The notes under the pieces are model-generated. The model was not told where the DNA came from and searched no databases. It worked only from the letters and a program-made list of their open reading frames with translations. A DNA stretch of 64,000 bases from Gemmatimonadaceae bacterium (GTDB lineage: Bacteria > Gemmatimonadota > Gemmatimonadetes > Gemmatimonadales > Gemmatimonadaceae): assembly GCA_036003045.1 (NCBI GenBank), contig DASYSS010000037.1, forward strand, positions 1 through 64,000. The letters are read 5' to 3'. Position 1 is the stretch's first letter. Each line of letters opens with the position of its first letter. Shown in pieces: positions 15,462 to 24,038 of the stretch. Position numbers and translations under genes: made by a program.

Positions 15462-17723
15462 ATGAATCCCCGTCCCCGTCCCCGTACCCGTAACAGCAAG
15501 AGCGTGTTCGCGATCTCGGATTCGCGCGGAGCGACGCGCTCCGCGCGATCGCTCCGTTGGCGCTTCCTGAGCCTGGCCGGCACCGGGTCGGTCCTCGTGC
15601 TCGGTATCGTCGCCTACGCCGGTCTGCTCGTGCTCCAGAAGTCGATCGCCGGTGACGAGGACGCACGCATCGTGAACTCGGCGTCGCTCTCGGAGCAGCT
15701 CGTCCAGCGGCTTCTCTCGGAGCGGGTGCGCCAGGTCCAGCTCATCGCGTCCGAGCCGGGCGTCATCGCGGCCGCCAAGAAGGGCACCGAGTTGTCGCGG
15801 TCGAAGGGACTCGAGAAGCATTCGATCGACGAGCTCGAACAGATGTTCAAGGGCCCGCGGTCGCAGCAGGTGGACGACAACGCGCTGCATTACCTGAACG
15901 GCCTGCTTCCCAAGCTCGACATCGCCGAAGTCATGCTCACCGATGAATTCGGCTACAACGCGGTGACGACCTCCCTGTCCTCGGACTTCGTCCAGAGCGA
16001 CGAGGGCTGGTGGCAAGCGGCGTGGGGGAACGGCATGACCACGGCGCAGGCGACCGTCGACCCCGTGATGGGCCGGACGGTCGTCGAGCTCGCGGGTGTC
16101 GTCCGCGACGGCAACGCGCGGGTGGGCGTCGTGAAGGTCAAGTTCGGCCTCTCGATGCTCGACTCGGTCCTCGCCCAGGGGAGCAACGTCGGCAGCACGA
16201 TGCGTGTCGATCTCGTCGACTCCGCGGGCAAGGTCATCGCCAGCTCGGGACGGGCGGCGCGCTTCAAGCCACTCGCCGGTTTCTCGACCGTTACCACGCA
16301 GGACCCGGGCAGCGTCTTCAACTTCGCCGCGGATTCGGTCCGCCGGCGCGGTTCGGTGTTCGCTACCAACGCAGGGCGGTGGCGAGTGGTCGCGCACATG
16401 AGTCACGCCGACGCCACGCGCGCATACTCCGAAGCGCGGTGGGGACTCCTCATCGGCCTCGCCGTGATGTTGGGCCTGATCGTCACGTCGCTGTCGCTCG
16501 TCGGGAAGTTCATCGAACGGCGCATCACCGGGCCGGCGCGCGAGCTCGCGGTGGCGGCCGAGGCGGTCGCCGCGGGCGACCTGTCGAAGCAGATCACCGA
16601 CATGGGCGACGATGACGAGATCGGACGTCTCGCCAAGGCCATCGGCGCCATGATGCTCGAGCTGCGTCGTCTCGCGACGGCGCTCAACGAATCAGCCGCC
16701 GAAACGGGCAACATGACGGTCGAGATCACGTCGAGCTCCGAGGAGATGGCGGCGTCGGCCGGCCAGATCGCGCACACGGCGTCAGACCTCTCGCAGCAGT
16801 CGGCGCTCATGGCCGAAACGATCCAAGCTCTGGCGGCGTCGTCGGAGCATCTCGTCGGTGTGGCGTCGACGCTCGACGCCGGCGCGCACGAGGGCGTCGA
16901 GCGCAACGCGCGGCTCCGCGCGCTGGCGCTCGAGAATCGCGCGCGCCTCGACGATAGCTCGCGTTCACTCGCCACCCTGAGCGGCGACGTCGAAGCCAGC
17001 GCGGCGGCGATCGAGCAACTCGCGTCGGCGTCGGAAGAGGTCCGCACGTTCGTGACGCTCGTGCAGAAACTCGCGCGGCAATCCAAGCTTCTGGCGCTCA
17101 ACGCGGCGATGGAAGCCGCCCGCGCCGGCGAACACGGTCACGGCTTCGCGGTCGTCGCCGAAGAAGTCCGCCGCCTCGCGGCGATGTCGTCGGATGCCGC
17201 CGAACGGACCGAACGCGTCGTGGGTGAAGTGCTCCGCGGCGTCGCGCAGTCGCGATCGTCGAGCGGCCGCACGGTCGAGATGGTCCGCACCGTGCGCGAC
17301 GCAACCGAGCAGGGTTCGCGCTCGTTCGGCCAGATCGAGCAGGCGGTCGCCGAAGCCGACACGTGGACGGGATCGATCGAGAACGCGGTCAGCGCTGCCG
17401 GGAGCCTGGTTCGCGACATGCGCGGTAAGCTCGACACGCTCGCCGCCGGCACGGACTCGTTCGCAGCCGCCATGGAGGAAGTCGCCGCGTCGAGCGAGGA
17501 ACAGAGCGCGAGCACGCAAGAAATCGCCGCCGCGGCTGGCACGCTCTCCGGCGCCGCCGAGCGCCTCACGCTGCTCGTGTCGAACCTCCGCCTCGAGCAG
17601 GCGCCGCAAGACAACGACGGGTCGAACGGTCCGCCGGCGGGTGGAATGTCGCAGATGCCGGTCATGCGCCCCACGCCCCGCGGCGTCAGCGCCATTCGCG
17701 TCAACAAGCCCCTCGAAGCATAG
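15462..17723 (+). CDS. Methyl-accepting chemotaxis-type sensory transducer
   Basis: A 753-residue membrane protein: TM1 at about residues 35-58, a periplasmic sensor domain of about 265 residues (Cache-like by size and position), TM2 at about 326-350, a HAMP linker, and a long coiled-coil signalling domain. The signalling tip is clear near residues 540-575 (LLALNAAMEAARAGEHGHGF followed by AVVAEEVRRLA), the site that contacts CheA/CheW. ATG 15462 is preceded by AAGG; just inside it the Arg/Pro-rich N-terminus is written by CCCCGT repeats. No che genes are nearby, so it may feed a pathway encoded elsewhere. The ligand is unknown. Confidence 0.88.
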   Translation: MNPRPRPRTRNSKSVFAISDSRGATRSARSLRWRFLSLAGTGSVLVLGIVAYAGLLVLQKSIAGDEDARIVNSASLSEQLVQRLLSERVRQVQLIASEPGVIAAAKKGTELSRSKGLEKHSIDELEQMFKGPRSQQVDDNALHYLNGLLPKLDIAEVMLTDEFGYNAVTTSLSSDFVQSDEGWWQAAWGNGMTTAQATVDPVMGRTVVELAGVVRDGNARVGVVKVKFGLSMLDSVLAQGSNVGSTMRVDLVDSAGKVIASSGRAARFKPLAGFSTVTTQDPGSVFNFAADSVRRRGSVFATNAGRWRVVAHMSHADATRAYSEARWGLLIGLAVMLGLIVTSLSLVGKFIERRITGPARELAVAAEAVAAGDLSKQITDMGDDDEIGRLAKAIGAMMLELRRLATALNESAAETGNMTVEITSSSEEMAASAGQIAHTASDLSQQSALMAETIQALAASSEHLVGVASTLDAGAHEGVERNARLRALALENRARLDDSSRSLATLSGDVEASAAAIEQLASASEEVRTFVTLVQKLARQSKLLALNAAMEAARAGEHGHGFAVVAEEVRRLAAMSSDAAERTERVVGEVLRGVAQSRSSSGRTVEMVRTVRDATEQGSRSFGQIEQAVAEADTWTGSIENAVSAAGSLVRDMRGKLDTLAAGTDSFAAAMEEVAASSEEQSASTQEIAAAAGTLSGAAERLTLLVSNLRLEQAPQDNDGSNGPPAGGMSQMPVMRPTPRGVSAIRVNKPLEA

Positions 17724-17855
17724 TCCGCGGGATCGCGCGACGGCTTCTCCGCGCAATCCGCTTCTTCCGCGAGATCTGCCGCCGTATCGTTTCGTAGATG
17801 CCGGCTCATCGTACCAGCCCGAGTCCGGCCGCGATTACGGTGCGGAACGCAAAGA

Positions 17856-19808
17856 TCAACGAGGCGCGACGAGAGGGCGGATCCAGCCGCGATAGCGGAC
17901 GGGAGTCCAGCTGCTGTCGGGCGGCGGCAGAGTGGAATCGGGGCCGACCGATGCGATCGCGACTTGCGCGCCTGCGGCGGCGAAGGCGAACAGCAGAGAA
18001 TCTTGGCCGGCACGCGACAGGCGCCAGAACTTCGGGGCCACCGGCCGCGGGACGCTGGCGACGATCTTGAGGCGGCCGGTCCGCGCCCAGTACGAGTCGG
18101 CGTGCGGGCCGATCACGGCGATGCGCGTTCCGGGACCGATGCCACGCGTGGCGAGGTCGGCGGCGATGTTCGCCGAGAGATTCCCCCAACGCGGAGACGC
18201 GGCCCGATCGAGAGCGGCGCGGTCGTCGCCGAGGCGGCCGGCGAAACGCAGTAGGAGCAGCGTCGAGATCACCAGCGCAAGCGCTGCGCTGGCTCCGCGG
18301 GCGAACCGCACGGTGTGGCAGGTCCGGACCGCCGCGCGAGACATTGCCCAGAGCACGGCGGTGAGGGCGGCGCCGCCGAGCATGAGAACGCCGGGGAAGG
18401 CGGCGGGAAGAATCACGTGCGTAAGGCCGGCGGCGAGGAGCACCCCGAGCGCCCATACGAGTTTGCGTCCGCCGGTCCATCGATCCAGGGGTCCGAGCGC
18501 GCCGCCGGCGACCATCGCTCCGACGATGGACACGACGAGGGCGAGAGCGACCGCGCTGCGGTCGTCGATCGACTCGAGCGCGATCGGAATCGCGAGTCCG
18601 ATGAACAGCGCGAGCGGATGCACGCGTCGCGGCACGGGGAGCGTGGCCAGAAGCACGAGCGTTCCCACGAGAACGAACGGCATGAAGTAGCGCGCCGTCA
18701 CGAGCACCATCGCATAGCCGAACATTCCCGCCGCCGCCGGGACGAGCACGATCCATCCAAGGCGCCATGCATCGCGCCGCGACCGGGCAGGAGCGACGGC
18801 GATTAACAGAATTAAAAAGAGAAAAGGCGCGAGATTCTCGACGTAGAACCGACCGGACGTCAGCAGCGACGCCACTTGATCATGCACGTCGAATTGCGCC
18901 TTGAGGCCACCGCTCCACCGTTCGGGATCGAACCACATCGGGTCGGTCCCCGGCGCGTCGCCGGTGACTCCCGTTTGCGGGAGGATCGCCTCGGTTCTTG
19001 CCGTGCGCGCACCCATCGGCACGCCGCCCAGCGATGGCGTGTCGCGGTTGTTCACGAACCATGCGTACGTGAGCCGCCCGGTGTCTCCGAAGGTGACCCG
19101 CCCCGCGGCGCGCGAAAGCAGCGCCATCCATGGGCCGACGAACACGAGCCAGACGACGCCTGCGCTCACGAGCGCCTTGAATCCTTTTCCACGGAGCGCG
19201 ACCGCGAGGACGACGAAGCACACGATCGCCCACGGAATCAGGAACGACTTCGCGAGTCCGCCGAGTCCGAGGCCGCCGCCCAAGACCAAGGCTGCGACGG
19301 CGTCATTCGGCGAGGTTCGCAACCGAAGCAGCGCGCCGAACGCGGTAAAAATGCTGGCGGCGGCGAGCAGGTCGGGTGTCGTGAGCTCGATCGGCGTCAA
19401 CGTGAACGCGACGCAGATGAACAAACCGTAGGCGACCGGGCACCCCCATCGACCGCCCAACAAAGAATGGCGCGTCCCGGCGGCGAGGCGCAGAATCGGC
19501 GACAGGAAGTACTCGTAGGCGGCGAACGTCGCGAGAAACGCCGCGGCGTTCACGGCGTGCATCAGCGCCACCTCGCCGGCGGGCGACGCGCGCGTGACGA
19601 GCCGAGCCAACCCGACGAGGAGCGGGTAGAGCGGACTCCAATAGAGATTCACGAGGCCGGACCAATGTCCGGCGACCACGGCGTCGCTCAGGTCGAGGTA
19701 GGCGACGCCGTCCGGTCCGACGACGTATCGTTGCGCGTACGCTTGGAAGAGGGCGATGGAGACGACGACCAGCCACGCGAGACCGCGAATCCCGCGGATC
19801 TCGCGCAT
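17856..19808 (-). CDS. GT39-like multi-pass membrane glycosyltransferase
   Basis: The 650-residue protein is almost entirely hydrophobic helices. It begins with a TM helix and a first extracytoplasmic loop containing GPDGVAYLDLSDAVVAGHW and LYWSPLYPLLVGL. This acidic loop followed by a proline-rich W/YSPLYP turn is typical of the dolichyl-phosphate-mannose/ArnT (GT39/GT83, GT-C fold) group, which transfers sugars from polyprenyl-phosphate carriers to proteins, lipids or glycans. ATG 19808 is chosen because residues upstream are Arg-rich out-of-frame-like sequence overlapping the asparaginase gene. The acceptor is unknown. It lies 23 bases downstream of the glycosylasparaginase gene on the same strand. 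Confidence 0.78.
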   Translation of the reverse strand: MREIRGIRGLAWLVVVSIALFQAYAQRYVVGPDGVAYLDLSDAVVAGHWSGLVNLYWSPLYPLLVGLARLVTRASPAGEVALMHAVNAAAFLATFAAYEYFLSPILRLAAGTRHSLLGGRWGCPVAYGLFICVAFTLTPIELTTPDLLAAASIFTAFGALLRLRTSPNDAVAALVLGGGLGLGGLAKSFLIPWAIVCFVVLAVALRGKGFKALVSAGVVWLVFVGPWMALLSRAAGRVTFGDTGRLTYAWFVNNRDTPSLGGVPMGARTARTEAILPQTGVTGDAPGTDPMWFDPERWSGGLKAQFDVHDQVASLLTSGRFYVENLAPFLFLILLIAVAPARSRRDAWRLGWIVLVPAAAGMFGYAMVLVTARYFMPFVLVGTLVLLATLPVPRRVHPLALFIGLAIPIALESIDDRSAVALALVVSIVGAMVAGGALGPLDRWTGGRKLVWALGVLLAAGLTHVILPAAFPGVLMLGGAALTAVLWAMSRAAVRTCHTVRFARGASAALALVISTLLLLRFAGRLGDDRAALDRAASPRWGNLSANIAADLATRGIGPGTRIAVIGPHADSYWARTGRLKIVASVPRPVAPKFWRLSRAGQDSLLFAFAAAGAQVAIASVGPDSTLPPPDSSWTPVRYRGWIRPLVAPR

Positions 19809-19831
19809 TTCGCCCCCCGCCGCCGAAGGCG

Positions 19832-21016
19832 TTACGGCTTGATCATCACGCCGCTGAGCGCCGGTGTAGGCTGCTCCGACTTCTTGTACATGTAGGCGCA
19901 CTCTTCGAGACGAGCGCCGTTCGCGTCGGCAACGGCGAACTTGGAGCCCTCGTAGCAGCAGGCGCCCGCGTACTCGCCCTTCTTGTTTACCGCGTAGTAC
20001 TGAAGTTGGAAGAAGGGCTTGCCGTTGTCGGCGAGGAGCCGCTTCTCGGTCATCGCGATCACGCGCTCCATGACCTTCATGAGCGCCTGCTGGGGCGACA
20101 TCCCCTGCCGCATGAATTCCACGGCCAGGAACGCGCCGCACACCTTGATGTTCGCTTCACCGCGGCCCGTCGAGCCGGCGGCGCCGACTTCGTTGTCGCA
20201 GTACTGCCCCGCCCCGATGATCGGCGAATCGCCGACGCGCCCCGGGATCTTCCACGACAGCCCGCTGGTCGTCGTGCACGACGCAATGTCTCCGCCCGCC
20301 GTGACGGCGTTCATGTTGATCGTGCCATACGTGTGCGGAATGCCGTATCGGTCGTACTCGATGTGCGCATTGCTCGCGTGCTCGTCATCCTGCCGCGCCG
20401 GCCGGATGGGCGGCTTCGTGCCTTGATCGAGCCACGCATCGTTCGGGTTGAGGCGCGACTTCCAGCGGAGCCAGTCCTGTCTGCTCTGCTCGGTGAGGAG
20501 GTTGCGCTCCTTGAACCCCAACTCGAGCGCGAACTTCTTGGCGCCGGCGCCGACGAGGAAGATGTGGTCCGTGTTGTCCAGGACCGCCTTCGCGACCGCG
20601 GCCGCCTCGGCGACGTCCTCGAGACAACCGACGGCACCGGCGCGCTTCGTCGGCCCGTGCATGCAACTGGCGTCGAGCTGCACGACGCCTTCTTCGTTCG
20701 GAAGACCGCCGAGTCCGACGGATTGGTCGTTCGGATTGAGCTCGACGATCTGCACGCCGGCCACGATCGAGTCGAGGGGGTCGGCGCCGCCCGTCATCAT
20801 GTCGTACGCGACCTTGATTCCCTGCTTGCCGCTCGGGTCTTTGTCGAACCCGTTTGCGGCGGAGATGATGACGGGTCGACCCGCGAAGGGTTCCGTGGGC
20901 AGGGCCGCTCGGTCGCGCACGACGATGCGCGGCATCGCCTCGGCGAGGTTGGGAAGCGCAAGGCCGGCGGCAGCCGCGGCACCGGCACCGAGAAAGTCAC
21001 GACGCGAGACGGTCAT
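19832..21016 (-). CDS. Tat-exported N4-(beta-N-acetylglucosaminyl)-L-asparaginase-like hydrolase
   Basis: This 394-residue Ntn hydrolase starts with a twin-arginine signal (SRRDFLGAG, then an Ala-rich stretch to LAEA). The probable autocleavage/nucleophile Thr is in HTYGTINM. The downstream blocks TTTSGLSWKIPGRVGDSPI, GAGQYCDNEVGAAGSTGRGE and NKKGEYAGACC match bacterial glycosylasparaginases closely. The enzyme would cleave the GlcNAc-Asn bond of glycopeptides, or act on related Asn/isoAsp compounds, in the periplasm. ATG 21016 has GGAG seven bases upstream; ATG 21019 is an alternative. The neighbouring membrane glycosyltransferase makes a glycan-related role plausible but unproven. Confidence 0.88.
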   Translation of the reverse strand: MTVSRRDFLGAGAAAAAGLALPNLAEAMPRIVVRDRAALPTEPFAGRPVIISAANGFDKDPSGKQGIKVAYDMMTGGADPLDSIVAGVQIVELNPNDQSVGLGGLPNEEGVVQLDASCMHGPTKRAGAVGCLEDVAEAAAVAKAVLDNTDHIFLVGAGAKKFALELGFKERNLLTEQSRQDWLRWKSRLNPNDAWLDQGTKPPIRPARQDDEHASNAHIEYDRYGIPHTYGTINMNAVTAGGDIASCTTTSGLSWKIPGRVGDSPIIGAGQYCDNEVGAAGSTGRGEANIKVCGAFLAVEFMRQGMSPQQALMKVMERVIAMTEKRLLADNGKPFFQLQYYAVNKKGEYAGACCYEGSKFAVADANGARLEECAYMYKKSEQPTPALSGVMIKP

Positions 21017-21177
21017 CATCGGTCTCCGACGAGGAGTCAGTGGCAAGCGCTTCAATGATACGCTCGCGCAGGCACGCGGGCCAACCGCGCGACGCTCTGG
21101 TTGCGCCGGACCGAGGCGGAGTCGTGCGCGTGAGACTCGCTTGGTCGCGCTCAACTGAGCTCGCGCGGACGAAAACG

Positions 21178-21475
21178 ATGACACGCTTCGACCGGATGGC
21201 GAGCCAGCGTTTCCTCGTGAAGCATGCAGACCCGATCCCGGCCCTGAAGCAGCACGCGGCGCGCGCGCTCGTTCCCATCCGCGCTCGTTCCCATCATCGA
21301 ACGATGGAGCACCCGCGAGGCCGCGGCTCTCATCGGCGTGGAACGCGAGCGGATCCGCGAGCTGCGTCGCGGCCCGCTCGATCGATTCTCGCTCGAGCGG
21401 CTGATCCGACTCCTCGTTCGCGCCGGCGCCAGCGTGGAGTTACGTGCCACGCCGCCGCGCGAGCGCGGGCGGTGA
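21178..21475 (+). pseudogene. XRE/HTH_37-like regulator broken by a 16-bp tandem duplication
   Basis: Two frames together spell a small helix-turn-helix protein of the kind that acts as antitoxin in HigA/RelB-like modules. The first frame gives ALKQHAARALVPI (to about 21279). The second gives IIERWSTREAAALIGVERER, then RFSLERLIRLLVRAGASVEL, ending at the TGA at 21473-21475. They are out of register because CGCGCTCGTTCCCATC occurs twice in tandem (21264-21279 and 21280-21295). Removing one copy restores a single continuous frame of about 94 codons from ATG 21178, or 88 from ATG 21196. The family match is by eye (TQREAAELLG...FSLERL pattern). I see no toxin partner on either side. Confidence 0.65.
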
Positions 21476-21585
21476 TGGGGTGCGGTCGTCAATGCGACGG
21501 CGCTTGGAGCGCGGAGGCGTCAGCCAGAACGTCGTTGCGTCTTTTGCGACGCGGCGGTCACAGCGGTGAGTTATCTTGACCGACA

Positions 21586-23448
21586 ATGTCAGCCACCGTC
21601 CGCGACCGACTGCGCCAGACCCAGTTCCTCGAGGGGCTCACCGACTCGGCGATCCATCAGCTCGCCAAGGTCGTCGCGCCCGTCACATATGAAGCCGACG
21701 CGGTGCTCTTTCATGAAGGGTCGGCGCGCGACTTCATGTCGATCCTCGTCTCGGGCGCCGTGGCGATCGAGAAGGGGATGAATGGAAAGCCGGTGCGGCT
21801 CGTGACGCTCGGAGCCGGCCAGGCGCTCGGCGAAGGGCTGTTGCTCGACGATCTGCCGCACGGGACGAGCGCGCGGACGTTGCAGCGGACGGAGGCGTAT
21901 CAACTCACCATCGCGCAGGTACAGGAGATGGTGAAGGAGCAGCCCGCGCTGTATGCCGCGCTCGTGGGGCGCGCGGCGAGATCGATCTCGCAGCGGCTCG
22001 CGGCGACCGATGCGACGCTCGTCGGGCACAAGCGCACGCTGGGTTTCACCGGATCGCGGACGCGCAAGGAGCACGACCTGCTCGGCGAGCGCGAGGTGCC
22101 CGAGGACGCGCTCTACGGCGTTCAGACCCTGCGCGCGCTCGAGAACTTTCCGATCACCGGGATCGCCCTGCGAGAATTCCCGGCGCTGATCCAGGCGCTG
22201 GCGGCGGTCAAAGAGGCGGCGGCGGGGGCGAACGCGGAGCTCGGGCTGCTCGACGCGTCGATCGCCGATCCGATCAAGCGTGCCGCGCAGGAGATTCGCG
22301 CGGGGCGGCATCACGAGCATTTCGTCGTCGACATGATCCAAGGCGGCGCGGGGACGTCGACGAACATGAACGCGAACGAAGTCATCGCCAATCGCGCGCT
22401 CGAGCTGATGGGCAAGGAGCGCGGCAACTACGCGAGCGTACACCCGAACACCCACGTCAACCTCAGCCAGTCGACGAACGACGTCTACCCGACCGCCGTC
22501 AAGCTGGCGCTGCACGACGCGATCGAAGAACTGCGCGAGTCGATGCGGAAATTGGTCGACGCGTTCCTCGCCAAAGGCAGCGAATTCTCGGCTTTCGTGA
22601 AAATGGGACGCACGCAGCTGCAGGACGCCGTCCCCATGACGCTCGGTCAGGAATTCGCCGCGTTCGGTCACACGATGCAGGAGGACGTGGACCGGCTGGG
22701 TGAAGCGCAGGCGCTGATCCGCGAGATCAACATGGGCGCGACGGCGATCGGTACGGGAATCACGACGCCGCCGCGCTACGCGGAAACGATTCGCCGAGAG
22801 TTGTCGCGGATCACAGGACTGGCGCTGATCACGGCGCCCGATCTCGTGGAAGCGACGTCGGACACGGGCGCGTTCGTACAAATGTCGGGGGTGCTCAAGC
22901 GCTGCGCCGTGAAGCTTTCGAAAATCTGCAATGATCTTCGCCTCTTGAGCTCGGGCCCGCGTGCGGGACTCGGCGAGATCAACTTGCCGCCGATGCAGCC
23001 GGGATCGTCGATCATGCCGGGAAAAGTGAACCCGGTGATCCCCGAGGTCGTGAACCAAGTGTGCTTCGACGTGATCGGCGGCGACGTCACCGTGACGCTC
23101 GCGGCTGAGGCCGGACAACTGCAACTCAACGTATTCGAGCCGGTGATCGCGTATCGCCTGCTGCGCAGCATCGAGACGATGAAGAACGCGTGCACGGTTC
23201 TGCGCGAGCGTTGCGTCACGGGGATCACGGCGAATCCGGCGCGCATGCGCCAGTTCGTCGAGCATTCCATAGGAATCGTGACGGCGCTCCTGCCGGCGAT
23301 CGGCTACGAGCAGGCGTCGGCCGTCGCCAAAGAGGCTTTGGAGTCCGGCCGAGGGGTGTACGACGTCGTCATGTCGCGCGGCCTGCTCACCCGCGAGCAA
23401 CTCGACCGGGTGCTCGACCCCGAGTCGATGACCGGCGGCCGTCTCTAG
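21586..23448 (+). CDS. Aspartate ammonia-lyase with N-terminal cyclic-nucleotide-binding-like domain
   Basis: A 620-residue fusion. Residues about 12-130 resemble a cNMP-binding domain of Crp type (FLEGLTDSAIHQLAK, ADAVLFHEGSARDFMSILVSG, LGEGLLLDDLP). Residues about 150-620 are a full aspartase/fumarase-superfamily enzyme with GTSTNMNANEV, STNDVYPTA and the signature GSSIMPGKVNPVIPE. The ExxLLGxxxVP entry motif of aspartases is present (EHDLLGEREVP), favouring aspartate to fumarate plus ammonia. The phosphate-binding cassette lacks the usual Arg-Ser/Thr-Ala after the Pro (it reads PHGTSAR), so cyclic nucleotide binding is uncertain. No DNA-binding domain is present. The gene stands after the broken regulator. 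Confidence 0.9.
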   Translation: MSATVRDRLRQTQFLEGLTDSAIHQLAKVVAPVTYEADAVLFHEGSARDFMSILVSGAVAIEKGMNGKPVRLVTLGAGQALGEGLLLDDLPHGTSARTLQRTEAYQLTIAQVQEMVKEQPALYAALVGRAARSISQRLAATDATLVGHKRTLGFTGSRTRKEHDLLGEREVPEDALYGVQTLRALENFPITGIALREFPALIQALAAVKEAAAGANAELGLLDASIADPIKRAAQEIRAGRHHEHFVVDMIQGGAGTSTNMNANEVIANRALELMGKERGNYASVHPNTHVNLSQSTNDVYPTAVKLALHDAIEELRESMRKLVDAFLAKGSEFSAFVKMGRTQLQDAVPMTLGQEFAAFGHTMQEDVDRLGEAQALIREINMGATAIGTGITTPPRYAETIRRELSRITGLALITAPDLVEATSDTGAFVQMSGVLKRCAVKLSKICNDLRLLSSGPRAGLGEINLPPMQPGSSIMPGKVNPVIPEVVNQVCFDVIGGDVTVTLAAEAGQLQLNVFEPVIAYRLLRSIETMKNACTVLRERCVTGITANPARMRQFVEHSIGIVTALLPAIGYEQASAVAKEALESGRGVYDVVMSRGLLTREQLDRVLDPESMTGGRL

Positions 23449-23465
23449 CCGAGCGAGAGTATCGG

Positions 23466-23864
23466 ATGGCCGGCCTTCGCCTCGACTCCGCTGGGCTCAT
23501 CAAGATGAAAACGCTCGACGAAGCGCTGCTGCACGTGCAGCGGATCCACGGCATCGTCGAGCAGTACGCGATCGCGGTGAAGCGCAATCAGCCGGCATCG
23601 GTCTTTTCGATGAACATTCGGCGTCAGCTGCCGACGCTCGCCGCGAACTTGAAGGCCCAGTTCGGCATGGTGTCGGAGCAAGTGACGTCGCTGAATTTGG
23701 CGGCGAGCCGCGGATCCAGCGAGAACCAGCGCGTGCGCGCGCTGCGCGAAGGCGTGGCGCAGATCAAACAAGCGCTCGAGATCGCCATGACGCAGACGAA
23801 GGAACGGCATCAGGTGAAGGACGGCGACAAGCCTGACGACGCGGGGCCGGAGAGGGCGCACTAG
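23466..23864 (+). CDS. Small helical protein of unknown function
   Basis: I do not recognise a family. The 132-residue protein is soluble, without Cys, signal peptide or TM segment. It is predicted mostly helical by eye, with heptad-like stretches (LDEALLHVQRIHGIVEQYA, VRALREGVAQIKQALEIAM) and a charged tail (KDGDKPDDAG). ATG 23466 follows GAGAG with suitable spacing and begins 17 bases after the aspartase stop, so the two are probably cotranscribed. A coiled-coil adaptor or accessory role is possible but unsupported. Confidence 0.6.
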   Translation: MAGLRLDSAGLIKMKTLDEALLHVQRIHGIVEQYAIAVKRNQPASVFSMNIRRQLPTLAANLKAQFGMVSEQVTSLNLAASRGSSENQRVRALREGVAQIKQALEIAMTQTKERHQVKDGDKPDDAGPERAH

Positions 23865-23923
23865 AGCGCGCGCGCGACGCGTAACCTGCTGTGCAATCAG
23901 CGTCTAGTCGGGCATTTACTCGC

Positions 23924-23952
23924 TTGATTTGACCCCTGCGAGCCGGTAGGTT
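23924..23952 (+). promoter_or_regulatory. Candidate sigma-70 promoter for the cytochrome oxidase operon
   Basis: TTGATT (23924-23929) and TAGGTT (23947-23952) are separated by 17 bases and lie about 90 bases before the subunit II start. The hexamers match consensus only partly, but the layout equals the candidate gyrA promoter (TTGATT-17-TAGCTT). Confidence 0.4.
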
Positions 23953-24038
23953 CCCGCTTGCTCCACCCAAACAATTTCGATCGAGCGCGTTGCCGCTGGT
24001 CGGGCGGCGAGCTCAGAACGCCGGTACAAGGACACGAC

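Noticed and set aside
20006-21058. 350-codon plus-strand frame opposite the asparaginase
   Set aside because: Shadow of the glycosylasparaginase; no start signal or motif.
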